Assembly: GCF_002216145.1 (NCBI RefSeq)
Contig: NZ_CP022278.1
Location: 744,001-808,000, forward strand
Reading direction: 5' to 3'
Length of the DNA stretch: 64,000 nt
Origin: Neisseria chenwenguii
GTDB taxonomy: Bacteria; Pseudomonadota; Gammaproteobacteria; Burkholderiales; Neisseriaceae
The notes under the pieces: generated by a model
What the model was told of the DNA's origin: nothing
What the model saw: the letters and a program-made list of their open reading frames with translations, nothing else
The model's database searches: none
Translations under genes and position numbers: made by a program
Shown here: in pieces, positions 7,928 to 15,475 of the stretch
How positions within the stretch are numbered: the first letter of the stretch is position 1
Layout of the letters: each line of letters begins with the position of its first letter

Positions 7928-9097
7928 ATGTTGAAAAAGATTATGGACAAACCGCTTACCATCGCCGTCTGTGTCGGCGAAGCCTCGGGCGACCTGCTCG
8001 GTGCGCATCTGATTAAAGCCCTCAAACAACGCTGCCCGAACGCCCGCTTCGTCGGCATCGGCGGTGCACGCATGATTGCGGAAGGGTTTGAGAGCCTGTA
8101 TGACCAGGAAAAACTCGCCGTGCGCGGGATTGTGGAGGTGCTGCGCCATCTGCCCGAAATTCTGAAAATCCGCAAAGGGCTGGTGCGGCAGCTTACCGAC
8201 ATCCGCCCCGACGTGTTCGTCGGCATCGACGCGCCCGATTTCAACCTCGGCGTAGCGGAAAAGCTCAAAGCGGCGGGCATTCCGACGGTGCATTACGTCA
8301 GCCCGTCTGTGTGGGCGTGGCGGCGCGAGCGGGTGAACACGATTATCCGGCAGGTCAACCGCGTGCTGTGCCTTTTCCCGATGGAACCGCAGCTCTACCT
8401 CGATGCGGGCGGCAAGGCCGAATTTGTCGGACACCCGATGGCCGAAACCATGCCGCTCAAAGCCGACCGCACCGCCGCGCGCGAAATACTCGGACTGCCG
8501 TCTGAAAAAACCGTGTTCGCCGTATTGCCCGGCAGCAGCATGGGCGAAATCAACCGCATGGCACCGCTGTTTTTTCAAACGGCCTCGCTGCTTCTGCAAC
8601 GCTATCCCGACGCGCAGTTCCTGCTTCCCGCCGCCACCGCCGCCGCCACCGCGCGCCTGACGGAAATCCTTGCAGAGCCCGAGTTCGCCAAACTGCCGAT
8701 CAAAATGCTGGAAAAACAGGCCGCCACCGCCTGTACCGCCGCCGACGCGGTATTGGTCACAAGCGGCACGGCAACGCTGGAGGTCGCGCTGTGCAAGCGG
8801 CCGATGGTCATCAGCTACAAACTCGCCGCGCTGACTTACGCGTATGTGAAACGCAAAGTGCAGGTGCAGCACGTCGGTCTGCCCAACATCCTGCTCGGCA
8901 AAGAAGCCGTGCCCGAACTGCTGCAACACGACGCCACCCCCGACAAACTCGCCGCCGCCGTAACCCAATGGTACGACCACCCCGAAGCCGTCGCCGCGCT
9001 GGAAGCAGATTTCGAACAGCTGCATCTGATGTTGAAAAAAAATACCGCCGAACTGGCGGCAGCGGCGGTATTGGAAGAGGCGAAATCTGCGCATTAA
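7928..9097 (+). CDS. lpxB: Lipid-A-disaccharide synthase LpxB
   Basis: LpxB condenses UDP-2,3-diacylglucosamine with lipid X to form the lipid A disaccharide at the inner membrane (GT19 family). The 389-residue product carries VCVGEASGDLLGAHLIKAL at the N-terminus. It also has GIDAPDFNLGVAEKLK, the VHYVSPSVWAWRRERV segment, the FVGHPMAE motif and the nucleotide-binding LPGSSMGEI and TSGTATLEVAL regions. A second in-frame ATG at 7943 (MDKPLTIAVC) is an equally good start. The length fits the family. The gene ends where a minus-strand terminator begins. Confidence 0.95.
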   Translation: MLKKIMDKPLTIAVCVGEASGDLLGAHLIKALKQRCPNARFVGIGGARMIAEGFESLYDQEKLAVRGIVEVLRHLPEILKIRKGLVRQLTDIRPDVFVGIDAPDFNLGVAEKLKAAGIPTVHYVSPSVWAWRRERVNTIIRQVNRVLCLFPMEPQLYLDAGGKAEFVGHPMAETMPLKADRTAAREILGLPSEKTVFAVLPGSSMGEINRMAPLFFQTASLLLQRYPDAQFLLPAATAAATARLTEILAEPEFAKLPIKMLEKQAATACTAADAVLVTSGTATLEVALCKRPMVISYKLAALTYAYVKRKVQVQHVGLPNILLGKEAVPELLQHDATPDKLAAAVTQWYDHPEAVAALEADFEQLHLMLKKNTAELAAAAVLEEAKSAH

Positions 9098-9099
9098 AA

Positions 9100-9193
9100 A
9101 GCAAAAAGCCCTGTTGATTTCTCAACAGGGCAGTAAGCGCGCGTTCGTGAGGGTATAACACTGTTTCCAGCCCATCGATCCTCTCGAACTAAC
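9100..9193 (-). ncRNA. Candidate small RNA convergent to lpxB
   Basis: A strong minus-strand sigma-70-like promoter (9200-9228) is followed about 90 bases later by a textbook rho-independent terminator. Its 10-bp stem, GCCCTGTTGA / TCAACAGGGC (9108-9131), is followed on the minus strand by TTTTTGCTTTTT. Between them, GTTCGAGAGG and CCTCACGAAC (plus-strand 9180-9189 and 9143-9152) can pair with one A-A mismatch into a second hairpin. No plausible ORF lies in the transcript. I do not recognise it as 6S, 4.5S or tmRNA. Its target and function are unknown. Confidence 0.5.
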
Positions 9194-9199
9194 ATTTGA

Positions 9200-9228
9200 A
9201 TTTTATTAGCTTGCCCCTTTCGGGTCAA
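9200..9228 (-). promoter_or_regulatory. Sigma-70-like promoter for the candidate sRNA
   Basis: Minus strand: TTGACC (-35, plus 9223-9228), a 17-base spacer, then TAAAAT (-10, plus 9200-9205). The predicted start is near 9193, leading into the candidate sRNA. This is among the closest matches to consensus in the window. Confidence 0.6.
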
Positions 9229-9250
9229 GTCGTGACTTACAAAGGGGAAA

Positions 9251-9938
9251 ATGTTGCACACCGAAATTCAAACCGCATTATCTGAGTGAGAGGTTTGGCA
9301 CATATTTATCTTTTTGCAATCATGATGTAGAAAAAGCATGCCGGCTTTATATTTGGAATATGGCAGTATCCAGCGCATTTTTCCCGTGGCTGAGCATGGT
9401 TGAAGTCGTTTTAAGGAACAGAATTCATTCGACGCTGATTCAGATTCACAGCCCGCAATGGCCGTGGGCAGACGGTTTTGGACGGATGCTGCCTTCTTCG
9501 GGATTTAACCCGAAAAACACCTTGCAAAACAGCCGGTTGAAACATACAAAATCTAAGCAGACGGGAAAAGTAGTGGCAGATTTGAGTTTTGCCTTTTGGC
9601 AGCATCTGCTGACAAAAAGATATGCCAATTCCTTGTGGAACAAGCATTTAATGACCGCATTTCCAAACTTGGATTCAAGTAAAACGGTTGTTGAAAATTT
9701 AAAGTTTCTACATACCCAAATCGAAGCAATCCGAATGTTGAGAAACCGCATCGCGCATCACGAACCTATTTATCGTCGAGATTTGAACAAAGATTATGAA
9801 AATATCCAGCTATTTATCAAAATCTGCCAAAGTGAGGATTTTATAAAATGGATGGAACGGGACGATGGTTTTTCATTGTTGGGAAGCGGATATTTAGCAT
9901 TTTTGCTCAACCAAAAACCGCAAAACACTTTGGTTTAA
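9251..9938 (+). pseudogene. Abi-family (abortive infection) protein with N-terminal frameshift
   Basis: The open frame runs to 9938 and carries Abi-like family features: YLSERFGTYLSFCNHD, ALYIWN-like RLYIWNMAVSSAFFP, the EVVLRNRIH motif, and the C-terminal RMLRNRIAHHEPIY signature typical of Abi/HEPN-like proteins. The frame is open upstream to about 9252 but has no ATG/GTG/TTG until 9360. The ATG at 9251 with GGGGAAA in front is out of frame by one, so a single-base lesion near 9258-9264 is likely. Starting at 9360 would remove the conserved N-terminus. RxxxxH-type HEPN motifs suggest an RNase-like phage-defence role; this is inference. AT-rich compared with neighbours lpxB and rnhB. Confidence 0.65.
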
Positions 9939-9983
9939 AATGCCGCTCTTTTTTCAGACGACCCCCCAAGCGAATCCCGCAAG

Positions 9984-10580
9984 ATGAAGACACACAATAT
10001 TTTATCCGCCGGCGTTGACGAAGCCGGACGCGGCCCGCTGGTCGGCAGCGTGTTTGCCGCCGCCGTGATTCTGCCGCCCGATTACGACCTGCCCGGCCTG
10101 ACCGATTCCAAAAAACTCAGCGAAAAAAAGCGCGACCTTCTGGCTGCGATGATCAAAGAGCAGGCGCAGGCGTGGTGCGTTGCGAGTGCAAACCCGCAGG
10201 AAATCGAAACACTGAACATCCTCCACGCCACCATGCTGGCGATGACCCGCGCCGTGCGGGACTTGGCGGTTGCGCCGGATAAGGTTTGGATAGACGGCAA
10301 CCGCGTGCCGAAAGATTTGGGCGTGCCCGCCGAAGCGGTGGTCAAAGGCGACAGCAAGATCATCGAAATCTCCGCCGCCTCCGTACTCGCCAAAACCGCG
10401 CGCGACGCGGAAATGTATGCGCTGGCCGAACGCTACCCGCAATACGGGTTCGACAAACACAAAGGCTACGGCACCGCGCAACACCTCGCCGCTTTGCAGC
10501 AATACGGCGTCCTGCCCGAACACCGCCGCAACTTCGCGCCCGTCAAAGCGCTGCTCGCGCAGGGGCGGCTGTTTGGTTAG
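9984..10580 (+). CDS. rnhB: Ribonuclease HII
   Basis: RNase HII removes ribonucleotides misincorporated in DNA and RNA primers. The 198-residue protein has the catalytic [12 protein letters not shown] motif (Asp and Glu, residues about 12-13), [12 protein letters not shown], the WIDGNRVP aspartate segment and [20 protein letters not shown] with the remaining acidic residues. It ends with the HKGYGTAQH helix. Length and motifs are standard. In other neisseriae rnhB also neighbours lpxB; here the Abi-like gene and the candidate sRNA lie between them. Confidence 0.95.
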   Translation: MKTHNILSAGVDEAGRGPLVGSVFAAAVILPPDYDLPGLTDSKKLSEKKRDLLAAMIKEQAQAWCVASANPQEIETLNILHATMLAMTRAVRDLAVAPDKVWIDGNRVPKDLGVPAEAVVKGDSKIIEISAASVLAKTARDAEMYALAERYPQYGFDKHKGYGTAQHLAALQQYGVLPEHRRNFAPVKALLAQGRLFG

Positions 10581-10646
10581 GCAGATTTTACGGAAATGAG
10601 AAACGGCAAAAGGCCGTCTGAAACGGTTAACTTCCCCGCCAACATC

Positions 10647-10666
10647 CTTCCCGCGCAGGCGGGAAT
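10647..10666. repeat. dRS3-like palindrome
   Basis: CTTCCCGCGCAGGCGGGAAT is a near-perfect copy of the neisserial dRS3 element (ATTCCC-N8-GGGAAT). It lies in the 10581-10738 intergenic repeat patch with one AG-DUS at about 10611. Confidence 0.65.
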
Positions 10667-10738
10667 GACGTCTGTGAAAGTTCTGGTGCTGAGAGCGTAG
10701 CCGAAGTGTCAGCCGGCCTGAATCAAAAAAACGCAACC

Positions 10739-11119
10739 ATGTTTTACCTCCTCAACACCAACAAAACCAACTGCCAAGCCGATCATGACTGGATGCTGGC
10801 GAACCGCTGCGCCGCGACTTTCGGCAAAGTGGCGCACAAAATCGACGGCGTTGCCGCCGGTTCGACGGTTTTCCTCTACGAATCGGGACGCGGCATCATC
10901 GCCTGCGGACGCGCGGGCGCGGTAGTGGCGGAAACGGCGTGCGGCTACCGCGAAGGACGCGTACGCCATCGGGCGCTGGAGGATTTCGCGCCGCTCGCGC
11001 AACCTTTGAATGCCGCGCAGATTAAGACCGCTTTGGGGCGGAACGTGTCGTTTCTCGCCACCTTAATCCGCCTGCCGGACGGGGAAAAATTATTAGCGGC
11101 ACAGAAAATACAGAAATGA
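10739..11119 (+). CDS. Hypothetical protein, possible EVE/PUA-like fold
   Basis: A 126-residue protein starting MFYLLNTNKTNCQADHDWMLANRCAA (read in two parts). The ATG at 10739 follows a repeat patch and has no obvious Shine-Dalgarno; a GTG at 10706 is in frame but falls in repeat sequence. The pattern VAAGSTVFLYESGRGIIACGRAG resembles the strand-turn region of EVE/PUA-like nucleic-acid-binding domains, where a nucleotide-sized pocket is formed. That assignment is an inference from pattern only. It stands alone between rnhB and a DUS hairpin. Confidence 0.55.
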   Translation: MFYLLNTNKTNCQADHDWMLANRCAATFGKVAHKIDGVAAGSTVFLYESGRGIIACGRAGAVVAETACGYREGRVRHRALEDFAPLAQPLNAAQIKTALGRNVSFLATLIRLPDGEKLLAAQKIQK

Positions 11120-11125
11120 GGAAAA

Positions 11126-11147
11126 GCCGTCTGAACATTCAGACGGC
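11126..11147. terminator. Short inverted DUS hairpin
   Basis: GCCGTCTGAA and TTCAGACGGC separated by CA lie just after the hypothetical gene. They are a compact DUS-based terminator. Confidence 0.6.
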
Positions 11148-11165
11148 CCGAAGTTTTCGCCATGG

Positions 11166-11203
11166 GTAGGTACGGTTAGCCGCCCAAAGCGATGTAACCG
11201 TAC
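11166..11203. repeat. GTACGGTTA palindromic repeat, copy 1
   Basis: GTACGGTTAGCCGCC...GTAACCGTAC is an imperfect palindrome. Five relatives occur in the window, at about 11295, 44029, 54801, 54921 and 62838. Confidence 0.6.
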
Positions 11204-11294
11204 GCCACACCATTTTGGAAACATCTGCCGCTGATGCCGCCTGAAAAAATGGAATATGGGTTTATGATTCGCCCGATGCAGCTTGCGTGGGTTT

Positions 11295-11334
11295 GTACGG
11301 TTACGCCGCTTTAGGCGGCTAACCGTACCTACGG
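11295..11334. repeat. GTACGGTTA palindromic repeat, copy 2
   Basis: GTACGGTTACGCCGC then GCGGCTAACCGTAC form a long stem, followed by CTACGG. This is the most complete member of the family and lies in inverted orientation to copy 1. Confidence 0.65.
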
Positions 11335-11354
11335 GCTACTTAAAAACAACATAC

Positions 11355-11383
11355 AGGCCGTCTGAAATTTTTTCAGACAGCCT
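11355..11383. terminator. Imperfect inverted DUS hairpin
   Basis: AGGCCGTCTGAAA pairs with TTTCAGACAGCCT (one mismatch) downstream of the exonuclease gene on the minus strand. Confidence 0.55.
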
Positions 11384-11402
11384 ATGAACGTTTTCAAACG
11401 GC

Positions 11403-12197
11403 CTACCGCCACGCGGCGATAAATTCCTGCCAATGCAGTTTATCGGCGGCCTGCTCTTTCAAATAGTTTTTCAAACGTTTCACTTCCACTTCGTATTCGT
11501 CGCCATCCAGCGCGCCGCTCATCAGGCGGAAGCGCAGGTACATGAGGTAGGTGTTGGCGGCATCGGTTTCGCAGTAGTCGCGGATGTCTTTCAGACGGCC
11601 TGCGTGGTAGGTGTCCCAGACTTTGCTGCCGTCCATGCCGAGTTTGCCGGGGAAACCGCAGAGTTTGGCCATGTCGTCGAGCGGAACGCTGGCGCGGGGC
11701 TGGTAGAGGGCGAGCAGGTCCATTAGGTCGCAATGGCGGCTGTGGTAACGGCTGATGTAGTTGTTCCATTTGAAGTCGCGGCTGTCGCCGAAATCGCCTT
11801 CGCCCGTGTCCCAGTAGCGGGCGGCTGAAATGCCGTGGATTAGGGCGCGGTAATGCAAGACGGGCAGGTCGAAGCCGCCGCCGTTCCAGCTGACGAGCTG
11901 CGGGGTGTGGTTTTCGACCAGTTCGAAGAATTTGGCAATCATGACTTCTTCGCTGTCGTCGGTTTCGCCGATGGTGCCGACGTGGATTTTTTCGCTGCCC
12001 CAGCGCATGCAGCAGGAAATGGCGACGACTTGGTGCAGGTGGTGCTGCATGAAATCGCCTCCGGTTTGGGCGCGGCGTTTTTGTTGGGCAAACAGAACGA
12101 TTTCGTCGTCGGGCAGATGGGCGGGCAGGTCGTAAAGCAGGCGGATGCCGTTTACATCAGGAACGGTTTCGATGTCGAAGGCCAGAATTGGGGTCAT
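11403..12197 (-). CDS. Predicted 3'-5' exonuclease (PolB-type DnaQ-like family)
   Basis: A 264-residue protein starting MTPILAFDIETVPDVNGIRL. The FDIETVP motif holds the first catalytic Asp and Glu of DEDD exonucleases. The second motif is in SWNGGGFDLPVLHYRA, and the third in RDYCETDAANTYLMYLR. This matches the bacterial family related to the exonuclease domain of B-family polymerases (PF10108-like). The start at 12197 was chosen because the motif begins directly after Met; the upstream in-frame extension is not protein-like. It is probably a stand-alone nuclease acting on DNA or RNA ends, and the substrate is unknown. It is followed by a DUS hairpin and the GTACGGTTA repeats. Confidence 0.85.
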   Translation of the reverse strand: MTPILAFDIETVPDVNGIRLLYDLPAHLPDDEIVLFAQQKRRAQTGGDFMQHHLHQVVAISCCMRWGSEKIHVGTIGETDDSEEVMIAKFFELVENHTPQLVSWNGGGFDLPVLHYRALIHGISAARYWDTGEGDFGDSRDFKWNNYISRYHSRHCDLMDLLALYQPRASVPLDDMAKLCGFPGKLGMDGSKVWDTYHAGRLKDIRDYCETDAANTYLMYLRFRLMSGALDGDEYEVEVKRLKNYLKEQAADKLHWQEFIAAWR

Positions 12198-12396
12198 TTT
12201 GCGGCTTCCGCTGTTGTGAATACAGGCATTTTGGCATGAAGCGGGGAAGAAAAAAAGGGGCTGCCCAAAGGGATTAATCCGAAGTTCTGTCCAACATATA
12301 CCGCTTGAGCATTTTACAGAAATCAAAACAACATCCGAGATATTCGCCCCACAAACCCATACCCGCCCTTACGCCATCATTGAAACGCGAACAACA

Positions 12397-12425
12397 AAAA
12401 AAGGGCAACCCGAAGGGGTTGCCCG
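12397..12425 (-). terminator. Rho-independent terminator, minus strand
   Basis: GGGCAACCC-GAAG-GGGTTGCCC, followed on the minus strand by seven T. There is no intact gene upstream of it on that strand; it would serve the putative short peptide gene at about 12447-12580. Confidence 0.7.
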
Positions 12426-12805
12426 AATACCTCAAATCAGAGATTTACGCTTCACAAACAATGCAGGCGTTGCCTGCGGCTTTGACTGCGGTTTGAAACA
12501 CGCGGTCAAACTGCCGTTTTGCGCGCTTCTACGCAAAACGCCCTTGCGGGATGGAGTTGGTTTTCAGACGGCATGAGGTTAGAAGGGAAAGGCCGTCTGA
12601 AAACGGAAAAAGTATATGTAATTTAATGTAGTGAAATTTACGCGATTCTGCTGCTGTTGCCAAGCGGTTTTTCAGAGTGATTACTCGGATGGAAAACGAA
12701 GGCCGTCCGAATTTTGGTTTTCAGGCGGCCTTTTGGTTTATATCACTATGAATTTTACGGGAATTTTTATTTTGGAATTTTTTAGCCGCGTTTTTTGTAT
12801 CATGA

Positions 12806-12835
12806 AAAAAGACCTGAAATTTTTCAGGTCTTTTT
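12806..12835. terminator. Bidirectional rho-independent hairpin
   Basis: AAAAAGACCTGAAA pairs with TTTCAGGTCTTTTT, with A and T runs on both sides. It is not a DUS. No gene lies immediately upstream on the plus strand. Confidence 0.65.
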
Positions 12836-12907
12836 GGGCGAGTAATAAAATGTAGTTTTACGCGCTTAAAAATCGGAAATGCCGTCCGAACGGTTCAGAC
12901 GGCCTGT

Positions 12908-13777
12908 TCAATAAAATCCCGCCTCGCCTTCGGGGCGGGTTTTGAAGCGTTTGTGCAGCCAGTAATACTGCTCGGGAATCTCGCGCGCCCGCGCTTCGAT
13001 GAAATCGTTCATGCGCTGGGTGTCGGCTAAAACGTCGTCGCTCGGGAAGTTTTCCCATGCGGGATAAAAGCGCAGGGTCACGGTATTGTCAGCCTCGCGG
13101 GTCGGAATGGCGGGAACGACTTTCGCGCCCGTCATCGCGGCGATACGGCCCAAACCCGCGATGGTGGCGGTGGGGATGCCGAAAAAGTTTACAAATACGG
13201 AATCGTTTCTCCCGAAATCCTGATCGGGCAGATAAAGAAACGGCGCGTCGCTCTTGCGCAGCTGCTTGATAATCGCGCGCAAGCCTTCGGTGCGGCCGAT
13301 AAGGAAGACGTTGTTGTAGCGGTGGCGGCCTTTGAGAATCTGCTCGTCCATCGCTTTGTTTTTCTGGTGCGAATACATGCTCACCAGCGGAACATCTTGA
13401 TTTAATGTGTAAACCGCCATTTCAAACGCGGTGAAATGCGGATAAAGCAGAATGACTTTTTCGCCCGCCGCCAGCGCGTTGTCGAGGTGGTGTTTGTCTT
13501 GATAGCGCACCAGTTTGCGCAGGCGTTGTGCCGGTGCATACCAATAAAGCCCGTATTCAAACAGCAGCTTGCCCATGTGCCGGAAATGGCGTTTCAACAC
13601 GGCTTTGCGCTTTTCGTTGCTCCATTCGGGAAAGCATTTTTTCAGGTTTACCTCTCCCACCCTGCGGCGCGAACCGGCCAGATAATAAGCCAACGCGCCC
13701 GCGCCGTCGGCCAGCAGATGAATCAGGCGGAACGGCAGAAGTTGGATAAGATAGAGAAGAAAAAAGGCAAATTTCAT
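12908..13777 (-). CDS. lpxL: Lipid A biosynthesis lauroyl acyltransferase (LpxL1/HtrB type)
   Basis: This enzyme transfers a secondary acyl chain to lipid A. The 289-residue protein starts with a membrane segment (MKFAFFLLYLIQLLPFRLIH). It has the acyltransferase catalytic motif in PHFTAFEMAVYTLNQDVP (HX4-5D/E-like, with His and Glu) and the FLYLPDQDFGRNDSVFVNFFG block. It ends in FKTRPEGEAGFY, and overall it closely resembles meningococcal LpxL1. The start at 13777 follows a DUS that itself reads MPSE in frame, so the true start could be 12 bases upstream; MKFAFF is preferred. In meningococci, LpxL1 loss gives penta-acylated, weakly immunostimulatory LOS. This copy is intact. Confidence 0.92.
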   Translation of the reverse strand: MKFAFFLLYLIQLLPFRLIHLLADGAGALAYYLAGSRRRVGEVNLKKCFPEWSNEKRKAVLKRHFRHMGKLLFEYGLYWYAPAQRLRKLVRYQDKHHLDNALAAGEKVILLYPHFTAFEMAVYTLNQDVPLVSMYSHQKNKAMDEQILKGRHRYNNVFLIGRTEGLRAIIKQLRKSDAPFLYLPDQDFGRNDSVFVNFFGIPTATIAGLGRIAAMTGAKVVPAIPTREADNTVTLRFYPAWENFPSDDVLADTQRMNDFIEARAREIPEQYYWLHKRFKTRPEGEAGFY

Positions 13778-13920
13778 TTCAGACGGCATCGGGAAAAAAC
13801 CGGCAGCCATTATAGCAGGCGGCAGGAGTTGCCCAAAACAGTCGGGTCGTCTGAAAAAGTAAAACGGCGGAGGAATGCGTTTCCGATGGGCGAAAAAAAT
13901 CCGCCTTTCGGCGGTTTTTG

Positions 13921-13996
13921 TGGTGGCCAGAGGCGGGATCGAACCGCCGACACACGGATTTTCAATCCGTTGCTCTACCAACTGAGCTATCTGGCC
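13921..13996 (-). tRNA. tRNA-Phe (GAA)
   Basis: A 76-base cloverleaf on the minus strand. The acceptor stem GGCCAGA pairs with TCTGGCC, the D-loop contains AGTTGGTAGAGC, the anticodon loop TTGAAAA has anticodon GAA, and the T-loop contains GGTTCGATCCC. A genomic CCA end is present (plus 13921-13923 is TGG). Confidence 0.97.
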
Positions 13997-14216
13997 TTTG
14001 CACGTTGCGTTGCAAGACACGCATTAAACCAAAATCCGCCCGCGTTCGCAAGCCTTAATTGCGGAAAAATCTTTTTTCCGCAATTAACCGACTGTTTTCA
14101 TTAAATTTAAAACAGACTTTTCAGACGGCATCGGCAGAGAGGCCGTCTGAAAGCGTATGCTGCCTGCGGCGGGGTTTTCGGCTACAATGCGACATCTTTT
14201 TTCAAAGCCCGATGCC

Positions 14217-14780
14217 ATGCTTTCTCAATTTCTGCAAGATATTTGGAACATCCTGCGCCTGCGTTACCGCGCGCCTGAGGAATATTTTTATTCGCTGCCG
14301 GTGATGGCGGCGGTGCTGCTGATGCTCGGTTTGATCAACGCTGCCGCGATGGAACCGCTTTTCGGCGGCGGCACGGCGGCAGTGGTGTTTTCAGTATTGC
14401 TGGTCACGCTCAAATGGCTGCTGCTGGCGCGCGCAATGCGTGCGGTGTTGCGATATTACGGTGCGCCGCCGCTGCCGCTTTGGGGGTTTACGCTGGCTTC
14501 GGAAGCGGCCAATATTCCGATACTGGCAGTGCTGTACATTCCGCAGTTGGCGCCAGTCGGGCTGTTTTGGCAGGTTTGGGCGTTTTGGGTGCAGGCGCTC
14601 GGGTTTATGAAGATGGGTAACGCGGCGGGCTGGAAAGTGATGCTCGGTTATGTGGTTTATTTTCTGGCGACGCTTTTCCTCGGCACGGTTCTGCTGACGC
14701 TGTTTATGCAAGCCGGCTGGATGGATGCGGAAACGCTTCGGTTCCGTTTGGAAAGTTTGATGAAAGCCGCCAACGGCTGA
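14217..14780 (+). CDS. Multi-pass membrane protein, function unknown
   Basis: A 187-residue hydrophobic protein. It has about five predicted membrane segments, including VMAAVLLMLGLINAAAM, AAVVFSVLLVTLKWLLLA, IPILAVLYIPQLAPVGLFW and VVYFLATLFLGTVLLTLFM. The topology resembles Yip1/DUF-type small integral membrane proteins, but no signature identifies it. ATG 14217 is preferred over upstream ATGs at 14157 and 14187, because the segment between them is not membrane-like and overlaps a DUS hairpin. It lies upstream of farR with an independent farR promoter between, so co-transcription is unlikely. Confidence 0.7.
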   Translation: MLSQFLQDIWNILRLRYRAPEEYFYSLPVMAAVLLMLGLINAAAMEPLFGGGTAAVVFSVLLVTLKWLLLARAMRAVLRYYGAPPLPLWGFTLASEAANIPILAVLYIPQLAPVGLFWQVWAFWVQALGFMKMGNAAGWKVMLGYVVYFLATLFLGTVLLTLFMQAGWMDAETLRFRLESLMKAANG

Positions 14781-14869
14781 TGTTTTCAGACGGCCTTTCG
14801 GGCCTTACCAAACCGCCGTCCGTTAACAGCCGCAACAAACCGCGCGTTTTCGCCTAGTTTATGATTTTG

Positions 14870-14898
14870 TTGAGCATTGGAATGAAATAGACTAAGAT
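14870..14898 (+). promoter_or_regulatory. Probable farR promoter
   Basis: TTGAGC (14870-14875), a 17-base spacer and TAAGAT (14893-14898) lie in the AT-rich spacer upstream of farR. The leader to the ATG at 15031 is about 125 bases, long enough to hold an autoregulatory site. Confidence 0.5.
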
Positions 14899-15030
14899 GC
14901 AGACATAAGGTAATGGTTAAACATTATCATCACAATAAAAGTGCGTACAAACTTTTTTCAAGCCGCGCCGTCTGCAAGATTCAACCTTACGCTTCGTCTG
15001 TTTGATTTTCGGAAGTCATGGAGAACCGCA

Positions 15031-15468
15031 ATGCCCAACCAATCCAAACACGCCTCTCTCAATATCGGTCTGATTCAAGCGCGCGAGGCGCTGATGACGC
15101 AGTTCCGCCCTATTCTCAACCAAGCCAATATTACCGACCAGCAATGGCGGATTATCCGCCTTTTGGCCGAAAACGGCACTTTGGATTTCCAAGATTTGGC
15201 CAACCAAGCCTGCATCCTGCGCCCCAGCCTGACCGGCATTCTGACCCGTTTGGAAAAAGCCGGGCTGGTGGTGCGCCTCAAACCTTCCAACGACCAACGC
15301 CGCGTTTACCTCAAGCTCACGCCCGAGGGCGAAAAGCTCTTCCAAAGTATCGGCGCGCAGGTTGACGAGCGTTACGACGCCATCGAAACCGTGTTGTCCA
15401 AAGAAAAAATGGACGACCTGAAAAACCTGCTCAAGCAGTTGGCGCAAATCGAACAGTTCCTGAAATAA
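15031..15468 (+). CDS. farR: MarR-family regulator FarR
   Basis: A 145-residue MarR-type winged-helix repressor, near-identical in pattern to meningococcal FarR: HASLNIGLIQAREALMTQ, FRPILNQANITDQQWRIIRL, ACILRPSLTGILTRLEKAGL, then the wing KPSNDQRRVYLKLTPEGE. In meningococcus FarR represses nadA and in gonococcus it regulates the farAB fatty-acid efflux pump. It also resembles HpaR and responds to 4-hydroxyphenylacetate derivatives. The start at 15031 follows a weak GGAGAACCGCA. The hpaC-type reductase gene begins 7 bases after its stop, suggesting a two-gene operon. Confidence 0.92.
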   Translation: MPNQSKHASLNIGLIQAREALMTQFRPILNQANITDQQWRIIRLLAENGTLDFQDLANQACILRPSLTGILTRLEKAGLVVRLKPSNDQRRVYLKLTPEGEKLFQSIGAQVDERYDAIETVLSKEKMDDLKNLLKQLAQIEQFLK

Positions 15469-15475
15469 CAAGCGC

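Larger units (their letters stand above)
12198..12907. other. 710-bp intergenic region with terminators and a possible decayed peptide gene
   Basis: No convincing intact gene. On the minus strand, a DUS supplies an ATG near 12577 (MPSENQLHPARAFCVEARKTAV) that soon stops. A shifted frame continues as FDRVFQTAVKAAGNACIVCEA with TAA at about 12447-12449, just before a strong minus-strand terminator. Together they look like a small gene split by a frameshift. The right half holds DUS-like motifs (12590-12735), a bidirectional hairpin (12806-12835) and a degenerate DUS hairpin (12881-12903). Confidence 0.4.

Noticed and set aside
9100..9193. 6S, 4.5S, tmRNA or RNase P RNA
   Set aside because: Known core motifs (GGAAGG-type loop, tRNA-like ends, 6S central bubble) are not visible; it is kept only as an unassigned candidate.
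12305..12496. 63-residue plus-strand ORF
   Set aside because: Overlaps a minus-strand terminator and low-complexity Lys/Pro sequence; no ribosome-binding site.
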